A DNA stretch of 64,000 nt, taken from Fremontodendron californicum. Taxonomy: Eukaryota > Streptophyta > Magnoliopsida > Malvales > Malvaceae. The notes under the pieces were generated by a model. It was not told the origin of the DNA. It did no database searches and worked only from the letters and a program-made list of their open reading frames with translations. The DNA lies in the NCBI GenBank assembly GCA_030761205.1, contig JAULJL010000003.1:2790001-2854000 (forward strand), given 5' to 3'. The translations under genes and the position numbers were made by a program. Of this stretch, positions 47,289 through 59,970 are shown piece after piece (the first letter of the stretch is position 1; every line of letters begins with the position of its first letter).

Positions 47289-49188
47289 AATTTTTTTTTT
47301 TTTTTTTGTAATGAATACTATGAGTTTCCTATTAATTTTATCTTATTGTTTTTCTTTTTTGCTTGCAACTTACTTTATACTTTTTTTCTTCTTAATCTTA
47401 GGCCATTTTAAAGACTAGTTTTTGTCATGCTCTTAGCAAGTGATACATTGTTTTAGTTTATATAGTATTTTTTAATACTTTTTTTGGACTTCCAATAATA
47501 TGTTTACATTATAATCATTAATGAAAATAGATAAATACATTTAGTTGTGTTTAAACTTATTCATGAGTTGAATTGGATAAGATCAAGCTTGATTAACAAA
47601 TAATTTTGCTTGTTGAAGGTTCGATTTGGTTCAATAAATTTGAAAAATTCGAATTATTATTCAAAAAATATTAAAAATATATTTTTATAATTAAATTTAA
47701 ATAAAATATTTTCAACAAGAAAAAAAAAATACTCCCCTTGCTACGTTTTATATAATTGAACTTGTTAGTAGTTGAATTTTTCAAACTCAATATAGAAAAA
47801 GTGTTGCTTCCCATGAGAAGTGGCCTTTTTTTCTTTGTTTTTATTATTTCTTTTGGTATATATAATTAAGGTCTTAACAAAATAATAGAATATGAAGCAC
47901 TTAAATTAAAAACCTCAATATTTTACTATTAAACTATTTTTTTTTTGATGAATTTATCATTAAACTTTTGATAATTTTTCATTTTGAATGAAATATATTA
48001 TAAGACTCCATTAATCTCAAAACCCTATTATTAACTTCTTGTAGGTTTTAAGCTATATACTATATAACCTTAAGCCTTAAGAAGCCTCATGAAAAAGATT
48101 AGTAGTAGAACATGCTTTAAATTCAACGCTTGAGAAAAGGGTTAAATGCATGGATCAATCATCGAGTATGTTAGGTAGGGAAATTTATTGCACTCTTTTA
48201 CCAGTAATCAGGATTTTGCTTTTTTTTTTTTTTTTTTTTTTTTTTCATTTCAGATTAGAGATGATAATTGATCGAATTTGAAAAGATTCTAATCATTTTA
48301 CTTTTAGATCATATTGAATTCAACATTCGAAGCATTTCTGATTCGAACCGTTTTCGGTTCATATTTTTTCAGAATTTGAACTATTTCGGATTCGGGTTTA
48401 AGTTCATTTTACGACATCTACCTAAGATTGTCAAGTAATCTCACTTGTAAATGTATTTTGCATAAAACCAGAGGTTGGAATTACACCTCGTATTTCTAAT
48501 GTCTGCCCATTTTCAATTTCATGTACAATATATGAGGTTTCTGCAGTTATCAACCGAACCTTCAATGTCACTTTGAATGGATCTTATTGTATTAGGAAAG
48601 ATGATTCTCATATATGCAACAACCCACCCCTTCAACCACATTCATTTACTCAATATTTACTGATCCATCTCTTTCTTTTGGGGAATTGGTCTCCCCAGAA
48701 ATCGATGAGTTCGAAACGGTAGCGACCGGAATTGGAAGCCGAAAAACTCTGATTTTGATAGTAAGCAATTGCATGGTAAAGTAATTACAATACAAATACT
48801 GAATACATATATCAATTTGAGCACAATGGGATGATATTTGTACCTCAAAGAAACCCTATAATCAAGTGGAATACAGACACTACTATCTTACATTCAATAT
48901 CCAATCTCTTCAAAAGGCTAATTAGTCCTGCAGAACCTTTCTTTTTTTAATGCTTCTATAGCACGGCAATCTTATATATTGTCTGATAGGACCTATAATG
49001 TACACTTTCATTATGGGGGGATTTTCTCATTTCTGATAACTTCATCGTGGCACGTGGGAAAAGAATAGAATGCTTTAACAAGTTTAGTAAGAAGAAACAG
49101 AAATTATCGCAATTTGGAGGTTGCTTTAAGAGACGAACCTACCTTGCGCGATCGACATCCTGGGTAAATTCAAGCCGAAGAGGTATTA
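47289..49188. other. Intergenic, repeat-derived, then 3' flank of galactosyltransferase
   Basis: No supported gene. 47550-47712 resembles the GGTTCGATTTGG...AT-core repeat family. A poly-T run lies at 48220-48245 and 48250-48420 has repeated TTCGGATTCG-like words. 48640-49180 is probably 3' flank or UTR of the next gene; a CACGTGGG is at 49051. Confidence 0.45.
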
Positions 49189-52100
49189 TTATATGTCATC
49201 AGGTGGCAATGTTGGGCTTTTGGAGCACATACCAATCTTGTGAAGCTCCTTAAGTTTGCTAGCTGGATTGCATAAACCTGAAAATCGACATCAATTTATT
49301 CACCAGGCAGATCAGACAGACAGATTATATGAAATGAGAAAATGGTCCCCAATATACTGTGCTGGATGGTTAAATTCTTGTCCATTCCCATGATAATTAA
49401 CAAATTTCACAAAGTTACCTCATATTAAAGGATGGCATAAGCATTAGCCAAAGAGCATGATATGCAAACTGTTGTATAATAGTGGGATCTCTATTTTTCT
49501 TTTTTCCCCAATTTTTCTCTAGACTAATAACATGAAATCAGAAGTAGCAAGGTTTCCCACGCCAACATTGAAAGTTGCTACATTACCATCAAAAAGCATT
49601 TTCAGGCAGTAACAAATAGAATTCAGCAGAAATCAAATAGCATCCAGTCTCAAAAACCTACTAATAATCAGAGCACAAGGACGTTTTCCAATGGCAAAAG
49701 GTAATGACAATATGAAGGAAAATAAACAAAGACAGATGTGATGGCGTGAGAGAGAAATGAAAGTGAAAATGTTCTTGAATATCTAGAGTTGTATATATGA
49801 AACTTGGAAGGATATTAGCAGGAACTTAACACAGGTATGGGCAAATGCACAATTTTTGGATCCATCTAATGATGGCTGTGTTAGAGCGTTTATAGTAACA
49901 ACACAAAAGTGTATCAGGGTTGAGGCCCTGATGCTTTGTTAGGGTAGGCTATGGTTTTACATGAGATCTTCTTCTACCTTCTGGCAGATGAATCATTAAT
50001 GTACAATCTAAGGCTAAGAAATCAAAAGATTAACAGAAAGAAAGAAAGAACCTTTTACTTTAGGAATACAAGCTTGTGACAAGGATATCCTATGACAGCC
50101 AGGTAGATAAATGGGGAGGCACAACGAGACCAAGCAACTTTATGAAGAAAGGATCTTAATGACAGGTTCTTTTGACAAAAACATTCACACTTTATATGGA
50201 AGGAACAGGCATATCATAAAAATATCGACAACACCTACTAGTTCAAACATCTCGTAACAAAATATAATATAACAGGGTTTATTAATGTGGTTGTGCTACC
50301 TGAGCATCTTGGAATATCCCAGACTGCTATTGAAGTAGGTGTACATCGAGGATCACATATTGCTCTGTTATCTTCATGATGCACATTCATAGCTAGCATC
50401 CATGATCCAATAGAGACATCCTCATTGTTGAACATCCTCAAACTGAAAGGTGGAATAACTCATTTTATAATAGAATAACTATAGCGGGGGGGAAGACAAA
50501 TTGAGAGGTTTAGAGAGCAGTGGAGAGAAATAATGAGGATAACAAACCATACAAATAAAACCAAGAACATGTTTGATTTCCTACTATATTACGGAGCTGA
50601 TCATTTCTATTTAATATTAAACAGAGTATGACAAAGATATCAGAAGTGAGATAATTATAGCTATATGTTTGCAACATATCATAACTTTTTGATTGAACTG
50701 AATGGTGAAAGATGAGAATGCAGGGGACAGTATTAACAGGATGCTTATTAAAAATTGGGGGTTAGAGGAAGAAATGCTTGTTTAGTGCTTGTTAATATTC
50801 TAGGTGTTGTTACATCTGCTATAAACTGCTTTGCTGCTAGGTGCAGCTTGTTCACTTTGGAGTAGGCTTGCCTACTTCTTTGAATGAATACAAATCTCAT
50901 TTATCCAAAAAAAAGGGTGAAAGCTGATTAAAATCTGCAACTGTCATGAGATATTAACTACAATACAACTCGAATAATTGAGAAGTCAGATTTGGTAAGA
51001 ATGAGCACTGTTTAACAGCTTGGTGATTCTCAACAAGTAGAAAAGTAGGGTGTAGATGAGCTACAAGCACAAGTTAATGCATTATTTTATATTAAAAATT
51101 CATCTTCGTGTGAACAACATCTCGCATGTTAAACTCATGATATTAGGTCAAAAAACAAAAATATCCAAGTTCCAAAAGAAACTAATGAGGAGGCCCTGAC
51201 TTAAATGTGAAAAACTAAATAGCTGCACTGATAATCATTTTAAGCAGAATTTATCACAAATTAACGTATTTTTTTTTTTAACCAAAGAAATGCAATCAGG
51301 TGCACTAAAAACTAAATGTGGAACATATTTCTTAAGGTCGATTCAATACGAAGAATGATCAAGAGTAACAAATAGCAAGTGGAATCAAACTCAAAGCAAA
51401 GGCAAACCTGTTATTCCTAGCAGCTGCCAATGAAGCCACCACCTCTGCAGAGAGAACATATATAGGACCATAAGCATGCAAGAAATACTCATTTCCAATC
51501 AGATGTCCTGATTTCTCATACCTGAAATTTTATATAATAAATCCTCCAAAAAATTTACATATTTCAAGGTAGAATATGAATCATCAAATGCTACATGAAA
51601 AAATCATACCATTTCAATTTAGGGTCAGTGATCACGGGTCCCTTCTTCATGCACCCAATGTAAGTCAGAGAATGGCTTCGTTCCTTAGCAAGAAGAGTTG
51701 CAAGCCGATCTGATGAAGTAAAAAAATAAATAAATTAACATCACATTCAACACATTAACACTAGAAAACACACTCACTTTGGGATTACCTGGACGCAAAT
51801 AAATGTCATCATCAGCTTTGACATAATAATCTGCTTCAAAAAGTTTAAAAGCTGCTCTGAAGAATGCCAATCTGAAAATGGAAGGGCAAAAAGAAAAAGA
51901 AAAAAGTTAAAGGATTTACATATACATGATACAAGCCATTGCTTACATCAATAAGATGGATCTAAAAATTACTATAACTTTCTTACGTTTTGTAAGGAAG
52001 CTTAAGATACTCTTCCTCAACATCTATCAGCATGAAATCTCTGTACTTTTCAATCTCTTTCTCAAGCATTTCCATTTTCTTCACATCTTTCGATTTCCCT

Positions 52101-52697
52101 ATTACAAACCTGAAACCTAGACCGGTAGCTTGCTCCAGCCTGGTAAAAGAAACATCAATTGTAAGCTATCCTAAACCCAGCAGGACGTTAAACTACGTTG
52201 ACCAACATCTTCAATGTTAAATTTTTATGAAATAAAAGAACCCAAATTCAGAACTCTGAATTATACCTCAAAAGGCCATCTGGGTCGGACGGAAACCAGG
52301 TGCTACGAAGGGCAGCCCGGCGTTCACCCGATTCGAACCCGGTTTGGATGCCAACGAAGCCGAGAAGCTTGGGGCGATCAACTAAGCCTTTGTTATTGCC
52401 ATCGCCGAGCTTTCCAGAAACAGACGACGAGTAAAAGGCTCGGAAAGTGTCCTCGGATTTACCGCATCGGAAGACAGGTAAGGGTTGCCGGAGGCGGATG
52501 GCGGAGATGGCAAAGAGTGTGCCGGCGAGACCGATGAAGAGGCAGAGGAGTGAAAAGACGAGAATGGGCAAGGGAATGCGAGTTGAGGAAAGCGTGGAAA
52601 TGGTCTTTAAAGGCTTGAGAGGTTTGGAAGAGTAGAAGGAAGGGAGTGGAGCGGAGCCTGAGGAGGAGGAGGAGGAGCGGTGAGAGAAGAGTCGCAT
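49189..52697 (-). CDS. Beta-1,3-galactosyltransferase, GT31 family (B3GALT12-14-like)
   Basis: Seven exons, read from right to left: 52267-52697, 51987-52139, 51789-51871, 51610-51709, 51408-51521, 50300-50442 and 49189-49277, total 1113 nt, 370 residues. The protein is a type II Golgi membrane protein: a short Ser-rich cytosolic tail, one membrane segment at about residues 42-68 (PLPILVFSLLCLFIGLAGTL), a stem, then a GT31 domain from about 110 (LLGFVGIQTGF, RRAALRSTWFP). The metal-binding DDD is at residues 215-217 (YYVKADDDIYLRP); other blocks are YIGCMKKGPV, YFLHAYGPIYVLS and FNNEDVSIGSWM. It ends CSKSPTLPPDDI. Plant members transfer galactose in beta-1,3 linkage to arabinogalactan or N-glycans; the exact acceptor cannot be told from sequence. 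The HPGT (hydroxyproline galactosyltransferase) group is less likely, because that group has a different DxD context. Confidence 0.93.
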
Positions 52698-53855
52698 TTT
52701 GGTGAACTATGGGCGGATGGAGGGAGAAGAATTGGTAATTTGGTAATGAAGAAAGATTTAACAGCACTCGGTACTACTGCCTAGTTGAATAGTTTTACTG
52801 TATTCCGTAGGAGCGAGATGGGGCTTGAAAAGTACCGCACTACTATAAGTTGGTAGTCGGTCTTTTTGTTTAACAAGAGTTTTTTAAAGTTTTACCATTT
52901 TTGTTCCTTTTAGAGCTTCACGGAGAATGTTAAATTTTTTGGTGTTTTGGACAGAGCCCATTACCATTACCGATCTTGAATCAGCCCTGATAATTTATGC
53001 ACTTCTGCTACTCAAGGCAACAGAAATATATTCACTTTCATTCTTCTAAAACTACTTTTTCATAATCTCGAGTTTAACTCAATTCATATTTGAAACTATA
53101 AAGATTACATTTGTTTTCATTGACTAGTATAGCATGAAAAGTTTATCTCTTATACTATAGACTATAGACTTGCCTTTTTTGCACCAACGAAATCAAATCT
53201 TAAACAACAAGGATATATAAGCTTTAAAGAAGAGACCTTTATCTCTTTATCCGTCTGTCTCAAGGACAACTCCTCACCGTCACTACTTTGATTCCTCCAT
53301 TAACACACTTCGTCACCTTTGATTTGTCTTTAATGCATCTTTTGCTCATGCAAATTTAGCAACAAAGATCTTTTTTTTTTTTTTTTTAATGGCTGTAATG
53401 CAAGAAGAGTAAGGGAGGGAAAAAGAGATTCTTTACAAGAAGCCCGCAAGCCTTCCCAGCAAATTAATTTTCAAGCAATTGGAAGACAGAGATTAGAGAC
53501 TTGGGCCAAATCTTTCATCTAAAAAAAAAATTCTTTGAACTACATATCAGCTAATCATTGCAACGAAGAAAACCTTGTTTGGGGAAAAAAAAAAGAACAA
53601 AATGAAGGAAAAAAGAGAGTTGTTAGCAAAAGATTGAACCATCAATTCCCTTCACTTTGGCGTGTTACTATCAATAAATCATCCGTATAAGGTTACAAGA
53701 AATATATTTTTGTTCTTTTTCTGCAGCCTTCCCCCTTTCCATTGTCGAAGAAATTAACAAAAAAAGAATTTTATGATTTCCACTTGAATTCCAAAAATAA
53801 ACGCCAAAAAAAAAAAAGAAAAAGAACTAATAAACAGTCTCCTCTGTGCTAAATG
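52698..53855. other. Galactosyltransferase upstream region / ZIP 3' flank
   Basis: Both neighbours run on the minus strand, so this 1.15 kb holds the promoter and leader of the galactosyltransferase and the 3' flank of the ZIP gene. No extra gene is seen. T-run at 53370-53388. Confidence 0.5.
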
Positions 53856-56273
53856 TTAGGCCCAGATAGCAAGGGATGCCATCAAACCAGCTCCTAGGAA
53901 GAGCATGAAGTAAGATACTAGTTGAAGTCTAAAATTGCAGCTCATCCTCTTACTCAGAAAATCTGCAGCAATTAGATCTACTAAAGCCATATAAACTAGA
54001 ATTCCAGCTGACAAAGAGTCTAAGATGCCTTCAATAACCAGAGCTGTTGGGCTGTAAGGATTGTAGAATGAAGCAATGGCAGTCCCAATGCCGATTCCAG
54101 CTGGGGTTGTTATGGCAAAAAAACATGCCATGATTGTGGCTGATAGAGTTTTGAATTGAGCTTGGGAGATGCAGCCTCCAAGTGCAAATCCTTCAAAGAA
54201 CTGATGAAACGATAATGCTGCAATTAGAGGCCTTATTGTGCATGGACTCTGGGAAACACCCAGTGATAGGCCAATGATTATCGAGTGTGATACAATTCCA
54301 AGCTCCAAAATCTGCAAAAAATAGAAAGAGACTCTTCATTAATCATTACCACAGTTCTTAAAAAACCAACATAAAAAGTGCTGCTGCAACAATTTTCACC
54401 ACAGCTTTCCTTCCTCCTGCAGTACATATTACAATCATGAAAAATAAGTAAACATCAACAGCTCAATCTTTTTGACCAAAATTTTATCAGCCATTCATTA
54501 AAAGAAGTTAAAAAGTTCAGAAAGCAATCAAAACAAATTGGCTCTTCAAAATTTGACTCCTTGGCTGACATGAGAGGCACAGGCATATCTTGGTGTAGTG
54601 GAAAAGCATCTCACTAGAATTCTACCATTAGATTTGTTAGACTTAAGTCCAAAGAAGACGACTCCTTGGCAAAAATTAGTTACTGATTTAACATCAACTG
54701 TCATTTTTTTTCGAATGACAAGTTGACATTTGACAACCAGCCCCAACCCCCAAAACCTGTTGATAGTTGACCATCCATTCTCAGATTCTTTGGCAAAAAA
54801 AAAAGAAAGAACATGGGACTATGGGAGGTCCTACATGACACAACTTCTAGTGGGTTAGGTAAAGTGTCTTACTCATAAGGCGTTAAGGTAAATTTTAAGT
54901 TTTAACCCAAACCCAGCCCCAAGCAAGCACGACCGCAATAAATAGCACTAATTAACTTCCAAACAACAAGTTAAATTGAAGAAAGAGAACAAGTTTCAGA
55001 ATAAGAAATAAATTACCTGGGAAACAACGACGTGCCTCACTCCATTATCATCATCCTCACTTCCAAAGCTATGCTCATGTCCATGTCCATGTCCATGACT
55101 ATGTCCATGTCCATGTCCATGATCATGTCCACGGCTCCTCAGTAACCCATCACAGCCATCCTGTCCATGTGGATGACTATGCCTATGATGTGCTGCATGC
55201 GCATGCATCCCAACAATGTGCATTCCCCCACCCTCCTCTTCCCCAAAAACCTTTCCATTCCCATCCTTCCCTTCCACATCAACTGGTACAATCCCAGACT
55301 CTGAATCGGCATCTATCGACCCGACCCGACCCTGCTCTTCCGTACTTCCTCTAGCCAAACCTTGTTTCCTCTCATAATACTGAGTCCCCACAAAATCCAC
55401 AAGCAAAGTAACCAAAGAAGCAATCATAGCAAAGAACCCCGAAAATGGGAACTTTGACCAAGGGTATTTTGGTAAGCAAGGATCCGTGAGAGCTTCGTTA
55501 CCACCAGAGAGCATGTGGACGAAGCCAGTAGCAAGAATTACGCCGGCTGCAAAGGCCTTGGCGGCAACAAAGACGCTCCCATCTGTACGGAGGAACTTAC
55601 GGTGCTTGCCCATGAGTGGAATAGCAACGCCAGCTACACCAGCGAGGAGGATTGAGGCTATGGCTATGAGCTTTAACTTCAACGCCGCTGACTCGTCACG
55701 ACAAATCTCTAGCTCCGACGATTGGCAGCTTGTGTTGCTCATTGAATCGGTTATTGTCTGCAAAAAGGACTCTGTTTTTTTTTTTTTTTTTCAATTGAAA
55801 TAATCAGTCAGAATTGAGTGAATCAAAGAAAAAAAAAAAAGATTAAAACTGATCAAACTTTTCGCACAATTGAAGAATTTAGACAAAAGTAACAAGTTTC
55901 TAAAAAGATTGAAACTGATTAAATTTCCCCCAATTGAAGAACTTCGGTAAAAGTAGACAACTTCGTAACTCAATTGGGTTGAATTAAATTATGAAATCCC
56001 AGAACAACAAAAATCAATGTTTTCGAAATTTATTTAATTTCCAAAGTTTCCCACCAGTCAATAACCCCAGAAAGAGAAAACAAACAAAAGGGTATTGAGA
56101 ATTACCTCGGAAAATCCTAGTCTTTGATCCGAAACGATCAAGACGGAGCAGCGGCCAGATATCCTAAAAGAAAAAAACCCATTAAACACCCTGAATTAAA
56201 CAAAAAAACAAAAATCCAGAAACAATAAAAGCAGGGGTTTGAATCCCGAGAAGCTAACCTCAATGAAAGACAT
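53856..56273 (-). CDS. ZIP-family zinc/iron transporter (ZIP4/IRT3-like)
   Basis: Four coding exons, read from right to left: 56259-56273, 56106-56163, 55017-55771 and 53856-54311, total 1284 nt, 427 residues. The long third exon has no ATG near its 5' end that would include the whole family N-terminus; two small upstream exons supply it (MSFIE, then DIWPLLRLDRFGS..., joined to ESFLQTITDSMSNTSC), resembling from memory the starts of Arabidopsis ZIP4 and IRT3. Eight membrane segments are expected: three before a cytosolic loop and five after it. The loop is strongly His-rich (HAHAAHHRHSHPHG, then GHDHGHGHGHSHGHGHGHEH), the usual metal-binding stretch. The ZIP signature lies in the next segments (HSIIIGLSLGVSQ, LSFHQFFEGFALGG). 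These proteins import Zn, and sometimes Fe or other divalent metals, into the cytosol. The acceptor of the third exon is odd: a run of 17 A precedes it. Confidence 0.92.
54780..54935. other. Possible decayed SINE-like sequence in ZIP intron
   Basis: The stretch GGGTTAGGTAAAGTGTCTTA followed by AAGGCGTTAAGG and AAGTTTTAACCC has the order of a degenerate tRNA-type head and box B. It is in the last intron of the ZIP gene. Evidence is weak. Confidence 0.2.
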
Positions 56274-58989
56274 GAGAAGCAGGTGATGGGTTCAATATAT
56301 ATAGAGAGAGATAAAAATAGGAACAAAGGAAAGGTTTTCCTTTTTCTTTTTTCCTTTTTCCTTTTGTTAGTTTTTCAATGACAAATCAAAGTGAAGACGA
56401 CGAAGGAAGAATCTCTAAATTATACGTACACGTATAAAGATTGTGAAAACTCTCTCTCACGATCAAAAGAACAAAAAAGAAAAAAAGAAGAGATCTTAGG
56501 ATTATGGAAGTGTTGTTGATGGAATACGATGATGATGTTAAAGTGGGTAGTAATATATGGTGCGGCTAAGGCATGAGAAAACAGAGTATGGAAGACAGAG
56601 AGGGAATTCAGAAATGAAAAGGGAATAAGGAGAGAGTGTCGACATTGTTTGACGAAAAGTTAAGGTTATATGAAGAGGTGGTGTCTACAGTTGCGACCTT
56701 TTGTTAAAAAAATGAGCTCGATTATGTCGACATTGTTTCATTAAATCTTTGTTTGCTTATCTCTCTCTCTTTCTTCCATGTTAGCATCAATTTTTTTTTT
56801 TTTTCTTTTCTTTTTTGCGTGTGGAGTTAGTACGAATATTAAACATAAAATAAAGAATATATTTCAAAAAAAGGTAAAGGAATAAGTATTTATTCTCCTT
56901 AGTATTTTTCACATTTTTGTGTAAGTTTAAATGCACGATATTTTTTTTTTCTTCTAATGCTAATAAGTTCAAATGAGTAATAATTCAAATACTATGTCAT
57001 TATTTTGTCTTCATTTTTTTCTAATTAAATACAAATTTAACACCTTTTTTTAATTGATTTTAGTCATAAAAGGAATTGGTTTTTTTTTTTGCAAAATAAA
57101 ATAAAATAAATCAGATCAAATTTTAACCGACTAAATTTAGAATCAATTTTTTTTTTTTAAATTTATATCAATAACTAACATAAAATTTATTAATTAACTG
57201 ATTAACCAAATTTAATTTGATTTCAACCAATTAATTCAATTTTAATCGAATTATGCACATTTTATATTCTAAAATCCAAACACCCATCTTGTGGATATTA
57301 TTTTGAAAAATAAAAGTTTAATGGTAAATTTTTTAAAAATGAGTAGCTTTTTTAAAAAATTATTAAAAATAAAATATCTAATTTCATATTTATTATTAAT
57401 ATTTTATTTAATATGTGGATAATTTTATCACTTTATAATTAATATATATAATATCAAATTACACATGCAAAGGCTACAACGCACACGAAACTTATTTTAG
57501 TAAGTACTTGTTTTTCAACAAAAAATTGACCTTTTGCTTGGAAATTAAAAGTTTTAACCTTTGGCCCCCATTTAAACGAATGCTACTGTTACTTTTGGCC
57601 TTTGGAAAAGGGAAGGGAAGTAGGCATGTAGTTTTAAAGTTAAACAAGTTCATTATTAATATATTGACAATAACATTTTTTTTAATTTTATAGGTGTGAT
57701 TAAGAAATTATCATATTTTATTTTTCATTTTTGTAAATATATTCTAAAAAATATATATCATTTTATTAATCTCTCTCTTAAAATTTAAAAATTTTATTGA
57801 TCATAAATAAAATAATATTCTTTTTGTAAAACCTATTCATGAATCGTGAAATAATTTTAGATATGATTTTGGTCAAATCTCCATCCACAAGTTGAAGTTG
57901 GGCTTTAATTAGACAGGCAAAAATATCAGTCACAACAGAAGAAAAAAAATGAAGCCCAATTGAGCTGATGCAGTTGGGGAAAACAGCTCCAAATATGAAA
58001 ACAGGAGGATCCAAAGGCACAACAATCTGCTTATTTTAGTTTCATCGATTTGTTTTTCTTTGGGCCTATGTTTTTAACTGGACTTCAAAGGCCCATTGCC
58101 TGAAATGGGAAGAACATGAAAATTATTTAGTATTAATGGACAATTAATATATATCTTGCTTAAATTTTGGTTTTGAATCTCTCTTTGTAAAGTGCTTTTA
58201 ACTTAAAATTATTATTATTTTTTTGTATTTGGTTTTTGCTTTTTAAGTAGAAAGAAAATATGCACCAATTCTTGGGTTAAATGGTGTAAAAATAATTGGC
58301 AATTTAGCTGGAGAATAACCTGCAAAAAGCCAAAACCGTTAAGTTATTTAACGTGAGTGCAGCGAAACGACTATATTTAATAATTTTGAATACGAAAATA
58401 TAACATAAATATGATATATTTAATAAATATGATACGGTTAAACATGATTAACAAGATACATTTAATATATATATATATATGTTATATTTATATTTTAATA
58501 TAATTTAATAATTTATATTGTATTTATATTTATACATTAAAAAAAATACGAAATATAGTGTATATATATATATATACATGAAATGCCAGATGAAAACCCT
58601 AAATGCGATCCCTGTCAGCTTCCTTTAATGAGAGGCAGCTACAACCTCACATTTGCTAACACTCCCACCAAAGCCAACCCCTCTCTTCTCCTTTGTCTGC
58701 TTCTCACAGATCTATTTTCACTCCCCAGCACATGCCTTTCCAAATCCTCTCACCAAAAATCCCCAAAAAATAAAAAATAAAACCCTTTTATATTATTCAT
58801 ACATTAACCAAAAAATGGAGCTCTTCCGAGAAATATCAAAACTCAAACATACAATAGGAGAAAACCCTTAATTTTTATTGTAACTAATAGAGACTCCACT
58901 TAATTTAGGCTCTAACCTTTCCTTGTTGCCCTTCTCTTTCTCTTTTTTATTTTTCTTTCTATCTTTGCAGGAAACGAGAAAGCTAAGCC
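56274..58989. other. ZIP and DUF761 gene divergent upstream regions
   Basis: The ZIP gene (minus) and the DUF4408/DUF761 gene (plus) are transcribed away from each other from this 2.7 kb. No other gene is supported. 56760-57480 is AT-rich repeat-like DNA. TATA-rich runs are at 58465-58482 and 58560-58576; the latter is about 415 bp upstream of the next ATG. A pyrimidine-rich stretch ending TTTGCAG at 58970 precedes that ATG by 19 nt. Confidence 0.5.
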
Positions 58990-59970
58990 ATGTTGGAAGA
59001 ACCAATGTCGACTGTACCTTATTCCATCTGGACTTCCATACTCAGCTGGTTCACTCCAACTGTTTTCTTTGTCTTCCTCAACCTTACAATTGGTACCATT
59101 TATTTTACTTCCAGCTTGAGTACTTCTAACAAGCCTGGTGTTGGTGTTGAAGGGCAAAGAGAGGAAGGAGAAGAAATCAATCCAAGATTTGTTAGATCTC
59201 CATCTGTGTTACAGAGGCTGAAATCTATCAACTTGTATTCTTATAGATCTCAAGAACCTGTTACTGCCACTGCCTATGAGAAAGTCCCAGATTTGGGTGA
59301 TTTCCATTTCTCTTTTCACCAACAAACCCCTGAACAAGGCCAAAGACAGCAACAGCCTTACCTCGGTAGATCTCCTTCTGTTTTGCAAAGGCTTAAGTCT
59401 ATTAACCTCTATAGTTACTTCTCCCCAGAGCAGACCACCTTGCACAAAAACCAAGAAATTTACTCCCATTACACTCAAGAGGAAGCCCATGATGAGGAAG
59501 AAGATGAACAAGTGCAAGAACATGAAGGAGAAGGAGAAGGAGAAGAAGAAGAAGAAAATCAAGGAGCGGTAGATCAGGACGAAGCAAAAGAGGAGGAAAG
59601 TGAGGGAACCCAAAGTCAAGGGCAAACCCTTGATGAAATATACAGTCAGCTGAAGGATAGTCATGTTACCAGGACCACTTCCGACACCAAACCAGCATCT
59701 GGGGAGTTACCAACTAAGCTTCCAAGGAAGATGAAGAAATCTGCGAGTGTCAAGTCTGCCTTTCTACATTTTGAGGAAGAGGACATCGTGGAAACTCGAC
59801 GGCCAGCTACTGTGAGGGAAGGTAAAGCTAAAGCTACGGAGGAGGAGGATGATGAGGTGGATGCCAAAGCTGATGATTTTATCAACAAGTTTAAGCAGCA
59901 GCTGAAGTTGCAAAAGATTGATTCCATCCTTAGGTACAAGGATATGGTGAACACAGGGAGTGGAAGGTGA
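58990..59970 (+). CDS. DUF4408/DUF761 protein (A70-like)
   Basis: A single exon of 981 nt, 326 residues, from MLEEPMSTVPYSIWTSILSW to NTGSGR. The N-terminal DUF4408 region (about residues 13-45) is hydrophobic (WFTPTVFFVFLNLTIGTIYF), and the C-terminal DUF761 motif spans about 292-322 (ADDFINKFKQQLKLQKIDSI). The middle is very acidic, with poly-Glu. A 17-residue block, RSPSVLQRLKSINLYSY, occurs twice and identically, at residues 69-85 and 127-143. Plant proteins of this architecture are called cotton-fibre-expressed or PAMP-induced A70 proteins; their biochemical role is unknown. The likely topology is one N-terminal membrane anchor and a soluble acidic tail. A strong splice-acceptor-like sequence 19 nt before the ATG hints at an intron in the 5' UTR. 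Confidence 0.92.
   Translation: MLEEPMSTVPYSIWTSILSWFTPTVFFVFLNLTIGTIYFTSSLSTSNKPGVGVEGQREEGEEINPRFVRSPSVLQRLKSINLYSYRSQEPVTATAYEKVPDLGDFHFSFHQQTPEQGQRQQQPYLGRSPSVLQRLKSINLYSYFSPEQTTLHKNQEIYSHYTQEEAHDEEEDEQVQEHEGEGEGEEEEENQGAVDQDEAKEEESEGTQSQGQTLDEIYSQLKDSHVTRTTSDTKPASGELPTKLPRKMKKSASVKSAFLHFEEEDIVETRRPATVREGKAKATEEEDDEVDAKADDFINKFKQQLKLQKIDSILRYKDMVNTGSGR

Noticed and set aside
52214..52537. 107-codon plus-strand frame over the galactosyltransferase first exon
   Set aside because: Shadow frame opposite a well-supported exon.
55763..55763. ZIP protein start at 55763
   Set aside because: The codon there is TTG, not ATG; upstream exons supply a family-like N-terminus in frame.
56138..56326. 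Signal-peptide-like frame MFLFLSLSIYIEP upstream of the ZIP gene
   Set aside because: It joins in frame only through the distal acceptor and lacks similarity to ZIP N-termini; the other frame gives the expected MSFIEDIW-type start.
59209..59664. 151-codon minus-strand frame inside the DUF761 gene
   Set aside because: Antisense of poly-Glu coding DNA gives Leu/Phe-rich hydrophobic sequence; the plus-strand protein has recognised domains.
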